DNA from: Chromobotia macracanthus
Lineage: Eukaryota > Chordata > Actinopteri > Cypriniformes > Botiidae
DNA: 64,000 nucleotides
Assembly: GCA_036877525.1 (NCBI GenBank)
Contig: JAZGTH010000059.1
Location: forward strand, 6,448,001 to 6,512,000
Direction of reading: 5' to 3'
The position numbers and the translations under genes were made by a program. Below the pieces are notes generated by a model. It made no database searches. It was not told where the DNA came from and saw nothing but the letters and a program-made list of their open reading frames with translations. Every line of letters starts with the position of its first letter. The first letter of the stretch is position 1. Of the stretch, positions 1 to 12,407 are shown one piece after another.

Positions 1-509
1 CAATATGCATATATGTTATTTAATTTATGCACAGGATATTCTTGTGACAGGTTCTTGGTCATAAAGGACTGTGAAATACAAAGTCCCTCATTCTACCATC
101 ACTTATTTCCGTGGATTGTTTTTGTTATGCCGAAAACCGGGGAAGCCGCTCCTTTTCTTAGAGCGTCCAGAAGAAGTCCCGGCGTTTAACCAATCACGTA
201 AAGAGGCGTGTCAATATCAACCAATCCAAAACCTCAATGCTTCGTGCGTCGTGACGCAATCAGCCTGCGCCCTGCGGCGTCCGTACTGCCACTACCCGAG
301 ACGGCATACCAGTGAACTGCATTAGCAAGGTCGAAAGTAGGACGGTAACAAAGACTTTGTGCTTTATGTTGGTCCAAAGGTTTTGTTTTCTCAATTACGA
401 GCTCTCGACGTTTAGAAACGTCACAGATCAATAGCAACAAAGTGCTCCGCACGTCCCAGTCGTATTTTCTTGCGTACGGTGATAGCATTTAGCATATTCA
501 GCAGTCATC
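1..509. other. Upstream region and probable promoter of mpc2
   Basis: This stretch lies directly upstream of the mpc2 start codon. Roughly 130-480 is richer in CG dinucleotides than the rest of the neighbourhood, as expected of a housekeeping promoter. The open frames here on both strands are short and resemble no known protein, so I treat them as chance. I cannot place a transcription start and see no convincing TATA box close to the ATG. Confidence 0.4.
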
Positions 510-2997
510 ATGGCTATGGTGGGGCTGAGAGCTTCTTACCACAGAATCCTCAACAGGATCGAGCACATGCTTCCGGCTAAGCTGAGACCTGTTTATAACC
601 ACCCTGCAGGTAACACGAATGCTGTTAGAGCAACACCTTATTTGTCACCGATACTGATCCATTTAACCTCTTGAGAAGGTAGCCCTGCCCTCAAGAGTGT
701 CAATTGCATCCATAGAAACTACTGCCTGTGCTGTTTCTGTCTTATTAGCTGTAAAAAACTGATGTTTTAACATATAGGTAGTAATAACCTTAGAGAGAAT
801 TGATTATAGAGATGATAGAATTGTCATAAGAAAGAGTTTAAAGTCTAACAGCATGGTATTGAACTATAGTTACAGATGCTTAATATATGCATATATGGTA
901 ACCGTGTATATGCAGGCAGGTTCTTGATTCTGGATGTTTGTCACCGAATAACTTGTATTGCTGCTTTTCACTCACGTGATCACAACGTCACCCAAGTGTG
1001 TAGTTTCCTTTGTTTAGAGGAGGTGTAATTATTTTGGTGGCAAAATAAATAGAGATCAGATGACATTCCAGTCACCTCTGCTGAGTAACATGCAAGAGAC
1101 TAAAGCTGGAACAGAAGATTCAGAACTGTGCGTTGGTATGCATTATTGCTGACTGCGAGTCTATTAATAAATCCTATTAAAATAGCTTTGATGTGGGGTT
1201 TGTTAATGAACATTAATTTTGAATATTTAAAGATTATGATATGTAACTGTTTGCATTACATCTGTTTTATTAACCATTGCACCAAGTTGTCACTGAAGTT
1301 CAATTTAAGTCAGACTTACGACATGGTGGTGAGTGCAACTGACAAACTGTCACAATATTTGTAACAACTATCGGTTCATCTGTATTGATTTTCTTTTCTT
1401 TAGGTCCAAAGACTGTGTTCTTCTGGGCACCGATGTTTAAATGGGTACGATTAACAACACAACAACACTAACTGTTCGCTGGATGTTACTTTGGGAGATT
1501 GTTTGAGTGATGCTTCTGATTTCACACAGGGTCTGGTCATAGCTGGTTTAGCAGATCTGACCCGTCCAGCAGAGAAACTCAGCACCTCCCAGTCTGCCGT
1601 ACTGACAGCCACAGGTATGAAGTTAACATAGTGATTGTAATGTTTCTCATAGGTTACTGTGAATAAGCAGAACCCATTAGGGTATTTTGAATGTGAACAA
1701 ACTTTTCAGAAGCGTCACACTTTAAAGATCTCTACAGCTATACTCTAAATCTTCCTCACTCCTTGTGTTTCAGGTCTCATCTGGTCCAGATATTCCCTGG
1801 TTATAATTCCCAAGAACTGGAACCTCTTTGCTGTAAACTTCTTTGTTGGTGGTGCAGGAGGCTCACAGCTGTACAGAATATGGAAGTGAGTATATCAAAA
1901 ACGTGCTCGGAGAAATATATTTGCTGCCTGCAAAGGATACATTTATAAATAAATCTAGAAGTTAATTTGGCTTAACAACATGAATGGGAAATTTAAGGAG
2001 TTTGGTCAATTTCCAAACAAACCGTAAGCTGCTGCCAACCACATAACATCATGTCTTGCGTTGTAGATATTGATTTTATGTCATCCACAGTAGTTTTAGT
2101 GTCACTTACTTAAGCCCTTTCACACACATTTGTCATACGTTTTGTTTTTTTGACTCAGTTTTGAAGGTCACAGAAAATATGTGTTCATGGTCCAGTGAAC
2201 TCCTATCTCAGAAGATCAAGGAAGGATTTCTTCTGATATGACACCTTCAACCATTAGGAAATTTCTGACAATGAAATGTTGAGTGTTTTAATAATAGGAT
2301 AATACTTTGCATACAATAATTCTTGCCTGAAACACCGCTGTGAAAGTCATTGTTTAGGAATTGCAACCTGTTAACCATTAACCGTCACATGTTTTACTGG
2401 CACATGCAGTGAACTCGTAGCTTGTTTTTCTACACATTAACAAGACACTTAATAGTAGCGATAAAGCAGACCGGGTCTTCTAGCATATTTTGTAATTTAA
2501 AATGTTTTGTTAACGTAAACAGACCGACTTCAGGGTTCGGATGTAAAACGAACGTGGCTTGTTTTTTCCCACTGGGAATTGATTGGCTTTAGAAAAGTAG
2601 CCATTTCAAAGCTTGCAGCAGACTAACCATTGGAGGGCAGTGGTTAACAGCTCTGGCTCTGCCCAAGTCATCGGACTGATGTCATCAGAGAGGATCTGCC
2701 ATTCCAGAAAAGTACATTTTCAGATTTTGATTAAAGATTATGTTATGCCAGGCACACAAATTTAAAAATAATGATGTACACAGATTAAATATTTATAAAA
2801 AACGCTGCGATATTCTATTTAAAAAAAAAGAATTGTGTATTTTGATTTCATGGTGACTTTACGCAATGCTGAGTTGCACACTAATTGTGGTCGATTTTTT
2901 TTTTGTTTTTTTTGTTGTTTTTTTTATTCATGAGCCCTTCACTCTCCACAGGTATAATCAGGAACAGAAGGCAAAGGAGAACGATGCACAGGCTTAA
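510..2997 (+). CDS. mpc2: Mitochondrial pyruvate carrier 2 (MPC2), five exons
   Basis: MPC2 pairs with MPC1 in the inner mitochondrial membrane to import pyruvate into the matrix. Coding exons read 510-609, 1404-1444, 1530-1614, 1774-1885 and 2952-2997, all with GT-AG introns and matching phases. They give 127 residues, the same length as human MPC2. The start is the first ATG of a frame beginning MAMVGLRASYHRIL. Family hallmarks are visible: KTVFFWAPMFKWGLVIAG, the helix around LADLTRPAEKLSTSQS, and IPKNWNLFAVNFFVGGAGG. The C-terminus ends in a short charged stretch (YNQEQKAKENDAQA). The long last intron (1886-2951) contains nothing I recognise. An AATAAA at 3263-3268 suits the 3' end. Identity is near certain from similarity; first-exon UTR limits are unknown. 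Confidence 0.95.
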
Positions 2998-4700
2998 AAG
3001 CAATTCTTCATAAAGTGCATCCAGAGGAGCCAAAGGGACTCCCCTCACCTGGTACCCTAGAACCTTCCCATCATCCACAGTCATCCACTGAGCCTTCATA
3101 AATAGTCAATGGTTGTTTTAGAATTAAGACCCCTCCATTGTCCTGTGCCACTAGACCTCATAGCAACAATTACATTTCCTTAACAACGCACAACATACGT
3201 TACATATTCCTATTGGTATGATTGTACATTCTGTCAAATGCTTTATTTTTGAAATGCATCCTAATAAAGGTGCATTTTCACATAACATACTTGAGTTACC
3301 ATTATAACGATTGCCATTGTTTCCTGAGTTAAAATCTTGACTATGACATACTGTTAACCGATTGTCTCTGAATAAATTTTAGAAAGGTCTCGTTCATTAC
3401 GTGTATTTCTTAGGAAATATTTATTAAACAAGTGTAATAAATTTATTTTTGTTTTAGATTCTTTAGCCATATCATCAGTAACATCAGGTTCAATTAGAAT
3501 GTTTTTATTTTTTTAATCCCATACATCATGAACTACATGCTGAACTGTATTGTAATATTTCAATTTTTAAATTTACACCAAAATAAAGTAACAAAAGATG
3601 TTTCATTTACAGGACGTGTCTTGCCCTGATAATCTAGTGTACTGTATGGGTTTTAGGAACCGTAGTTTGGAATACAGTAGGTCTGTGCATTCATCTCTCT
3701 GGTTATTCTTCTGTATCCTGCATTTTAAATAAAAATGTGCCTCAAAATTACTCATTGGAAATAAATCAGTCTGGTCCTTTGAATTTGGCAATTAAAACAC
3801 ATTAAGTATGAGATGATTGACTGTATTCAAAATAGCTTACTACTGTTTAAAATAGATTACTACCATAGTACTATTATTTTGCAGTGTATATGTTTTGTGG
3901 AGGCATAAACCCAACAGAACCATGTAACCCCTGCATTCACAATCTTAACAATGCCCGGTGTGTCCCGTATGCGCTCAGTTTGATCTTCCATTTTGTACTG
4001 TAACAAATGACCATGCAAAGTTTACATTGACAACAATATTGTATATTGAAATATTTATTGTGGCATATCGTCTGCTTTGTTCTACATGAACATAGAGTCA
4101 GAGGTTCTCATCTCTGAAGGTTTATTTTTCATGAATGGTTTAGCTCCAAGTTTCTTTCATTTTCTTGTAATCCTGAAGACCTCGATTAACTTGTTAATGA
4201 CCAGGGTTAGAGCTAAACTTTCAGAAAGTGAACCTAGAGGGCCAGAGGACCTCTCATCACTTCCATGTAACATTTAGTCACAGTACACTTAAGTGCTTCT
4301 GTGTGGTGATACAAAAAACTGCGTTGTTCAATTATTTACAGCACCAGACTGCAGCAAAAACATCAATGTGGACAAGAATTGTAAATATACAAATGACAAT
4401 ATCACTTGAAATAAATGCTTAGTTAACCAGAAAAAAACTGCTACTAATGTTTAAACCCCGTGAGAACTTCCTAATGTTGAATAAAGTGGACGTAATAAAT
4501 ACATTTTCGCACATGGAGCCAAAATATAATACAAATAAATTATTTAATATCTTAAAGCGCCATATCAAATTAAATTTGATTGCAGCGTTTTTTATTTAAA
4601 AACGCGGCCATCATATCAAATACTCATTTTGACAGATTTCGACCCCCCTCATGCCCCAGTGCGTATAAGTTAAGGATCAGGTTTGGGGTGCGTTTACTAT
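2998..4700. other. mpc2 3' UTR and mpc2-nxpe3 intergenic DNA
   Basis: The first 270 bases are probably mpc2 3' UTR, ending near the AATAAA at 3263-3268. The rest is AT-rich, with only short frames that lack splice-site support or recognisable protein similarity. I see no RNA gene or intact mobile element. The DNA becomes richer in CG from about 4600 towards the nxpe3 5' exon. Confidence 0.4.
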
Positions 4701-4929
4701 TACGTCATGAAGTATGAGCCTCAAACAGGGGAGTCATAATCTGGCAGGGAGTCAGTTCTGCACATCACCGGAAACGGTGGACGGATGTGTTTGTCAGTGG
4801 TTAGAGGGATGTGCAGTAGCAAAGCTGCTCAGCAGTTACTAGTTTTTATATCATGTCTGCCCTGGTTAACTCTGTAGGTAACTCGGTAATTTAGTTATTT
4901 GCGTTACACAGCCTGAACGTTTTATTGGG

Positions 4930-4998
4930 TGCCATGATGAATATAAAGAAAGCGGCAAACAACGGCGGCAGCACGTCGGGACTCGAGCATCTGTGCAT
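4930..4998 (+). other. Probable 5' non-coding exon of nxpe3-like gene (donor end)
   Basis: A strong donor (GTAAGT) follows position 4998, inside a CG-rich block, and a good pyrimidine tract plus AG ends at 5618, just before the exon holding the nxpe3 start. I infer a leader exon whose 5' end is undefined. It contains an ATG at 4934 which, if spliced to 5619, gives a 24-codon upstream reading frame that stops at 5626-5628, before the main ATG at 5677. The exon is inferred, not proven. Confidence 0.45.
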
Positions 4999-5087
4999 GT
5001 AAGTGCCATGCGGATGTTTCTATAATTTTGTTGTTTTTTTTAATACCCAACCTCGACCACATAATAAACGAATAACATGTCCGTGTG

Positions 5088-5095
5088 TGACGTCA
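5088..5095. promoter_or_regulatory. Full palindromic CRE (TGACGTCA) in CG-rich 5' intron
   Basis: A perfect 8-bp cAMP-response-element palindrome lies about 90 bp after the leader-exon donor of the nxpe3-like gene, in a CG-rich block (about 5080-5350) that looks like part of a promoter island. CREB/ATF binding is an inference from the motif alone. Confidence 0.35.
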
Positions 5096-5676
5096 TATCG
5101 CGCATCCATTTCAAAGCGCAGCGAAACGTCGCGTGTAATGACAACAAAACATAAGCGTCACGTTTTGGTCGTGCACCTAAATGAAATATTTCTTCTGGCG
5201 TTTGATAGCGATCAAACATGCATTTATGTGCGATTAATTAATTGTAACGGGGAACGGGTCGGTCGTTTCATTCAGAGCACCCCGACGTGGCTATCCGGTT
5301 CACGATCGATGAGGCCCGGGGTCAGTGTGCAAAGTAAACGGGAAAAATTCCCGTTTCGGGATTATTCCCGGTTCCGTGCATTGCATGTATAGCTCAAAGC
5401 AGTCTGGAGAAATCTTACACGGGTGTGTTGAGGTGGGACACAAGATTGATCACAGCCTGAAAGTTGCAAAATGAGAGGACAAACATATGAGACTGATACC
5501 ATTATATGAATGTGTAGGTTGACCAGGCGCAAGTACATTAGTTAGAAATTGGGAATTTATGGAAATATATCGTCATATCCACAGCAACCCTTTACCATTC
5601 TGCTCTCTTGTTGATTAGTGTGTGGTAATGACCGGCTATGTAGTGCTGGACAGAAGAATGACAGAGAAAAGAAACC

Positions 5677-8600
5677 ATGGGAAAATTCCTGCCCAAATAC
5701 ACCCCATTCTTCACTCTGTTGGCACTATTAGGACTCGTATTCCTGCTATGGAATATCACCAACCTGGAAGTAAGTACAGGTCTTAACTGACCAAAATTAA
5801 ATATGGATACCACAATAAATATGGATTTTGTTTGGTTATTCTGTCCTTCCCACAAAATGTCAAGATCACATTTCTGCCCTAACTTTTGGTTAGGCGAGTG
5901 ATCGCTAATGAAAATAACACTGGCGCACAACAACATTGGCAAAAACAACACATTAAGAGAAGGTTTAACTATATAGAAAGGTAGTTTGTATCTAAAACCT
6001 TGGTCAGTCTAATCTTGCATCTCCATAATGGAAACTTCACTGTTCTCTCCACTGTAGAGTTGGAACTGTCAGACGGTATCTACCTTGTATCAGCTTCAAA
6101 ACAGCATACAGTCTGTCTTGAAGACCTCTGAAATGTTGTTACCTGTGGATTTCAATTACTCGTACTGTTCCCACCTCGGCCAGGAGCCCACTGAAGAGGA
6201 GGCTAGAGAGGAGAGCTATCTTCTCAAATCCATCGACTGGCCAGAGCCGCCGGCTCTACGACTGCCGTTGCATCAAAGTAGTGATCCAGCACAGAGTTAT
6301 TATATGATCCAAGATTCTGGGGAGCTGCAGGTTGGTGGGCAGCTGGTAGTGAAGGTACAGATGAACAACTTTTTAGGTCAACCCAAGAAACACGGAGGGG
6401 ACTTCCTGATAGCACGACTTCATACACCAGACCTGGAGGCAGGTGTGGGAGGGCAGGTACTTGACCACAGTAACGGAAACTACACAGTGTTTTTTCCTCT
6501 GCTTTGGCCGGGTGTTGCGCAGGTGGAGCTGACCATGGTGCACTCCAGTGAAGCTGTGATGGTCCTCAAGCGACTGAGAGAGAAGCAGTCAGACAGAGTC
6601 TTCTTCAAGAGCCTCTTTCGCTCAGGCTACCTCTCAGAGACCACTTTGTGTAATTTGTGTCTGCCGGTCAAACAGCAACCCCTTTGCAACTTCACAGACC
6701 CCCAGACTGGAGAACCTTGGTACTGTTTAAAGCCCAAATTGTTGGAATGTGATACACGGATCAACCATGCAAAAGGAGGGTATAAAAAACACCTTCTTAC
6801 AGTTTACGAGTCACAGTTCTTCCAAAGGTGAGTTAGAAGTTACACCCACTCTGCATTTAAAATGCCCAGCTATTGATATTTTTGTGCATTATTAATTAAA
6901 AATGATATGAAGAATGGAGTGTGGCTTATGACCAATATAATTCCAATATATTGGTAATTCACACTAGATTTACTTTCAGATTTCTTCATGTTTTGTTTTG
7001 TTCTAGTGGAATGAATATAAAAATTCCAATACATGCTGCAGGAACGGATAACGTGACTGTTCTTCCTGCTTCTAAAGGTACTGTGAAATCTCCTACACAT
7101 ATGGGTGCTGTGGTATGTAAAGGGGTCTTTCTTAATAATAAAAATGTTCACTGTTAGTCAGTTTACTTTCATGAAAAGTTTTTATCTTCCTCTTACCCTC
7201 ATCTGGCCACTTCTTTCTAACTTTAGGTCTTCTGTGTCAAAACCACAAACTGTCACAAGTGAATAAATGCGTCTTTTTAATAACAATCTCATTGCAAAAC
7301 CTGCATTACATTGTGAAGGATCACAAAACCAACTCTGCCGAACTCTGTGTGCTACACAAATGGGAGATTCAAAATGTCCTGTAGCTTGGTTTTAATAGTA
7401 ACAGATAATGATTAGAAGATTGTAATAGAAATAGTTTCTGAGTTCTATAAATGTTGTGAAAATGTTCTCATAGTACATCAATTTCTTTGTTAAACGATCA
7501 AAATTTGTCATCTGCGTTTATGTTATATTAAATATAAACATTATATTATGTGATATTAAAATTACCTTCTACTTAATAGTGGTCTATTGGTAAGTGAGTC
7601 AGGCTTGTAATCACAAGGTTGCTGGTTCAGTTCCAACAAAACTACATACCTTTTTAATATGTATGCATCCCCTGGCACGCTCTGGCGGCCGCCTGAGGAG
7701 GCACGCCTCACACTTTGAAAACCTCTGCTCTAAGATTTTCTTAATTGTTTGTTTACTTTTTTAATGTTTGTTTCCTTCTAGTACAAACCAAAATGAGAAA
7801 CCTTGAATTTATTCCCTCTGGGTTCTACCATGGGGGGAACTGGAGACCATTGACCGGTATTGTCATGCGTCAGTTTAATGACTCTTCAGCCATAACCCAG
7901 TGTCTTAGAGGGAAGATGCTGTACATGTATGGAGACTCCACTGTGAGACAGTGGTACGAGTATCTTGTTGCCAATGTTCCAGGTCAGAAATGTTTTTTTA
8001 ATTGCCAATAAAATCTGCTGTAAGCGATTTTAGCTGTTTGACTACCACTGCCGTTATGCTAACCTTTCTCTCTCAAACATCCACCCCTAAAAAAATAATG
8101 TCAGCTGTGTATAACCTGCTCCTGACAGAGCTTGGTTCTCACAAAGACAGGTTTGATTTTTCAGGGCACCTGTTTTAATATCTGTCGGGTAGTAGAAACG
8201 CAGATGATGTTATTCCAAAATCACTTACAGCACCTTTGAGCTGTACTAAATATAAAATCTGTTGCATTTTTTTACCGCAGTCTATGTCTTTCTAAGTTTG
8301 CTGTGCTTTATTAGCATGACAAATACTATATGTCTTGTTTTTCGTTGTTTATATTGTCAAAGCATTTGCAGCTAGGCAGCATACAATAATATCTGTAATC
8401 TCTCTCTCTTTTATTCTCTCTCTCACACAAACTCACTCAACACTACAGAGTTCAAGGAATTTAACTTTCACAGCCCAAAAAATGTTGGCCCTTACATGGC
8501 AGTGGACAGCACCCACAACATTCTGTTGCAGTATCGCTGTCACGGGCCACCTATCCGGTTCACATCTGTGTCCTCAGCTGAACTGCACTACATCTCTAAC

Positions 8601-9029
8601 GAGCTGGACAGGTTACGAGGGGGCTCAGACACAGTGGTTATGATTAGCATCTGGTCACATTTCAGCACCTTCCCGGTGCAGGTGTACATACGGCGTCTGC
8701 GGCACATTCGCAGAGCCGTGATTCGTCTGCTCAACCGAGAACCAGCGACTTTAGTGCTAATACGCACGGCCAACCTCCAGAAACTAGACCCAGAGTCTAG
8801 CTTGTACAACAGCGACTGGTTCTCGCAACAACTTGATGCAGTACTTCGGATCATGTTCAGAGGTCTAAACGTCCACATGGTGGATGCCTGGGAGATGACC
8901 CTTGCTCACCACCATCCTCACCAGCTACATCCTCCACCTGCCATCATATCAAACATGGTTCACTTCATCCTGTCACACATCTGCCCGGTGAGGAGAAAAA
9001 GGAGGCGGGGTAAGCTAACGCAAGGCTAA
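5677..9029 (+). CDS. nxpe3: Neurexophilin and PC-esterase domain protein, NXPE3-like, five coding exons
   Basis: Coding exons are 5677-5769, 6058-6827, 7007-7077, 7782-7982 and 8449-9029, all in phase, giving 571 residues; NXPE proteins run near 550-560. The ATG at 5677 follows an in-frame TGA at 5659. Residues about 8-25 are a hydrophobic signal or anchor segment after KFLPKYT. A neurexophilin-like domain follows (about 110-300), with a cysteine-rich patch (TTLCNLCLPVKQQPLCNF). The C-terminal PC-esterase domain shows YGDSTVRQW, with its nucleophile serine near residue 364, and DAWEM followed by a histidine cluster near 524-536, fitting a GDSL/SGNH-type triad. The product is expected in the secretory pathway; its physiological substrate is not established. 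It ends in a basic tail. NXPE3 is my best subfamily call, but another NXPE member is possible. Confidence 0.85.
7575..7645 (+). repeat. tRNA-like repeat head (SINE fragment) in nxpe3 intron
   Basis: The stretch has a degenerate A-box-like and B-box-like arrangement (…TGGTAAGTGAGTCAGG… and GGTTGCTGGTTCAGTTCC) but no foldable acceptor stem. It looks like the head of a tRNA-derived repeat and not a working tRNA gene. Confidence 0.3.
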
Positions 9030-11520
9030 ACTTCTCTCATGCAGTATTTAAGAATGAAAGAGGGCAGAAAATAGACAGTTGTTGAGATGAAATGGTATTC
9101 TTCATGTTTTCTGGGATTTCGGTTTGCTATCCGATATTGTAATTAGTGGGAATTAGGGCTGGGCAATATATTTACATATTTGACATATTTCATGATATAT
9201 TTGCAATAATCTTGATGGCTATATCAAGTTAATCCGCATTGTGAATGTTGTCATATTGGTGCATAATTAACCACTGTTATAAATATCACAAAATCAAGAT
9301 GTATATGGATTATCATTAAAAAGCAAAATTTAACATAGACATCCATTTTTAGCGTTATTGCCCAGCCTTAAAGGGCATGTGGGAGCAATCCATCTGTCAC
9401 ACTTGGAACAGCAAGTACAGCAAGTAATGTAGCCCTTGATACTTTTATGGCATGTAATATTTTGAAGTATGCAGAGCCGCCTTAAAGTGTAACATTTTGC
9501 AGAAGAGATTACAAAGATGGTTGAGACACGACCCTGCACCTGAAAAACATTTATTGTCATAATTGGACCTGCACCAAAGGAATAAGATTGTTTATTTCTG
9601 AAGTGATTCTCAAACTAATTTACATAGTCGGCAGGCAGAACTAAACCCTGCAATGGCAAATTAGTAGTAAGAAAGGAAATGCGTAACAAAACACTAACTA
9701 CTATTTAAATTGTAATTACAGATATATTATGGGTAGCTAGTGCCACATCATTCATTCTCAGGTTTGAAGGCAATAAGCAGGTCGACACAGAATCTGTGCG
9801 CACAGAACGCCACAAAATGGTCAACAGATTTTGGAGGAAACGGTACACCCACCATTCACAGGTTCAACACATCCTTCATCCCTTTTTTTGTTTATTAAAT
9901 ATTTTGGTTAATCAGATGAATGCTTTCAGCTTCCTATAGTACTGCAGAATTAGCAGCTTTGTTTAACACATTTGACCATGTTTAATCCATTCTGAAGTTT
10001 TGATCCCTAACACCAGACAGACATCAGACTGCATACAGACATCTGACTGTATATGAAAGATAAATTGCATTTTATGTGTAAAGTGAGACGTACCTGAGAA
10101 ATGAATAATAAAATTAAGACTTAAAATGATATGAGCATTATGAAATATCTATTCTATGAATACCAGCACCTGTTTCTTTGCCTTGCTTTGTTATATTGCT
10201 GCATTAGCTTGTGGCTATACAGCTGAATATTTGGTTGCATGCTCTGTTTGAACATTCAGTTTTTTGCATATAAAGATTGATGCAGGTGTTTCATTTGTTC
10301 TGATACATGCTGTAACCAAGAAATATGACACTGAGCTGCTTATCAGAATGAACATTTTACAAAATTTCTCTTGATATTTATGATTTTTTTTGCAATCATA
10401 CCTTAATCAGTATTGCTTTTCTGTGTTTACCTCTGCATCTTCCAATTACGGGATATATGCATTTTGTATGGTATAAGCCATTTACACTCTGAAGTCTTAC
10501 AGTTTAGAGTTACGATATTCTGAAAACGTTTTTGTTTACAGTCAATTTCATGTGCCTTATGTTAATCATTTCATTTGTCTTGTAATTTACACATGTAAAA
10601 TTGGGTCTCTGTGTCACTGAGAACAGGTGCAGAACACGTATTGTCAATGTATAATATCTTGGGACTTTAGGAGCTCATTGCTTATTTACATTTTCAATAT
10701 ACTAAGCAAAATAAATTTGTCTTGAAGCAACTTTCTTTTGTTTTAATGTCTCATGAATTTGCTCTTTGAAATGCAGGTTTTATTTTTAAACACTAAGCAA
10801 CTTAGTGTTTAACTTCCCTGGTGTTTTACTGTAACTTCCTGTTTTGTTGGTGTCAATAGTGTAATGGTGAGAAAATATTTTCTTTGCGCACTGGGTGATA
10901 CTACACAATCATTGCTTGGATACCATGGCCTAATTAAGTATTTCTTCTGGCTATGTGCATCCCATAATGGCTATAATAAACTCATCTTCTGATGGCTACT
11001 CAGCATGATAATGTACATGCAAAAGCAGTCCTCGGACTTCATCCAACACTTACTGGATCTGGACGCCATTGGGATGGGATATCTCAAAGTATTTCTCACC
11101 TAACAGTGTTAATATAGTTTTCCTATTAAAGTGTTCAGTGAGTGTTAAGGGCAAGGTATTTTCATGGACATTGAAGTAAAAATGTAGAAAAAGAACAAAC
11201 AAACATTTATCTACAAAGCGCTTATATGTGACTTGATTATGGTTCAAAATTTGATTGTGATTTCAGAATCAAGTACTTAGAATTAAGTATAATTAATTAA
11301 TGCTTTTTTTTAACAAGAAAATAAGGACATGAAACTGATTGGAGAAGTGAAAGTTGTGTGACAAGAAGTTTCTGTCGCTGTTTAGTTATTAAAGGATCAT
11401 TTACATATCTCTTTAACTGGATCTGAAGAAATATTTACAGAATTTAAAAGTAGCGTAAAGTAACCTAACCTATCAAAAGGGTGCTGATCTCCAGAACAAA
11501 ATAAACACGTCACTTGTTGA
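9030..11520. other. nxpe3 3' UTR and convergent intergenic region towards me3
   Basis: After the nxpe3 stop the sequence is AT-rich and non-coding. AATAAA near 10709 on the + strand is a plausible nxpe3 polyadenylation signal. On the - strand, TTTATT at about 11526-11531 reads as AATAAA and could end me3. A short inverted-repeat element occupies 9154-9369 and a 12-bp hairpin sits at 10786-10812. No other gene is seen. Confidence 0.4.
9154..9369. mobile_element. Small inverted-repeat element (MITE-like)
   Basis: The left end (AGGGCTGGGCAATAT) is mirrored by the right end (ATTGCCCAGCCTTA), enclosing about 215 bp of AT-rich sequence without a reading frame. This matches a non-autonomous DNA transposon. 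It lies in the nxpe3 3' UTR, if the polyadenylation signal near 10709 is used. Confidence 0.55.
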
Positions 11521-12407
11521 AACTGTTTATTTGAAAGTCACCGTCCCTTCAAAATCTCCTTGAATATTCCAAAATAGATTTTCAATTGTGCGTTAATCAT
11601 AAGCAAAGCATATTTCTAAATAGAGACAATAAAAACAGTTCCACACTGCAATAAACAGACAAATGTCTTGCGCCTTGGATGGTCTCGTAAATAAACTTCA
11701 AGCTAACAATGTCCAGTATTCATTGCTACTTGCCAGTACATTTAAAATAAGATAAACTTTGGCATAACATTGATGTCACAACAGGAGCAACATTTGTACA
11801 TAAACTCATATTAAAAGCACTCGATTCATGCGGCAGTCAATTGGACAGCTAACTAATCAGCCTAACTAAGGAAAACTCCTCTTTCTACAAACATTCCCAG
11901 CCCAGTTGTTCTGATAATTCCTAGTGGGAGTCACTGTACAAAATAGTCTCTCCCTACACTGATATTTGCAGGAGTGCTAAATTGCTGGAGTGGATAACTG
12001 GTTAGAAATAAAAACAAAAGTGCTAAAATAGGGCTAATATATAGTGAAAGACCGTAGAGGGCCGCTGGAAGAAATGCATGATGGGAAAAATGTTTGTGAC
12101 TGCTTTAAACAGAGACCTGCGAGTCACTTATGTGGGCTGTGTTTTCTCAAAAGCTTTGTAAGCTATATGTAAGTACATCATATTTTAGGTGGAAATTAAT
12201 GCTGTATTTGCTTTTAGCCCTCAGTGCATTCAGCACACCTCGTGTTGTCATGCATTTTAAAATCAATGAAAGGAGCCGCTGTACTGTTTTAGCACTGGGT
12301 GGCTTGGAGCGGAGTGTATAACTGATGATTATGAACTTAAAATAAGGCATGTGACTGATATGAGTAAATCCCTTTATAGAAGATGTTGACTAATAAACTA
12401 AAATAAT

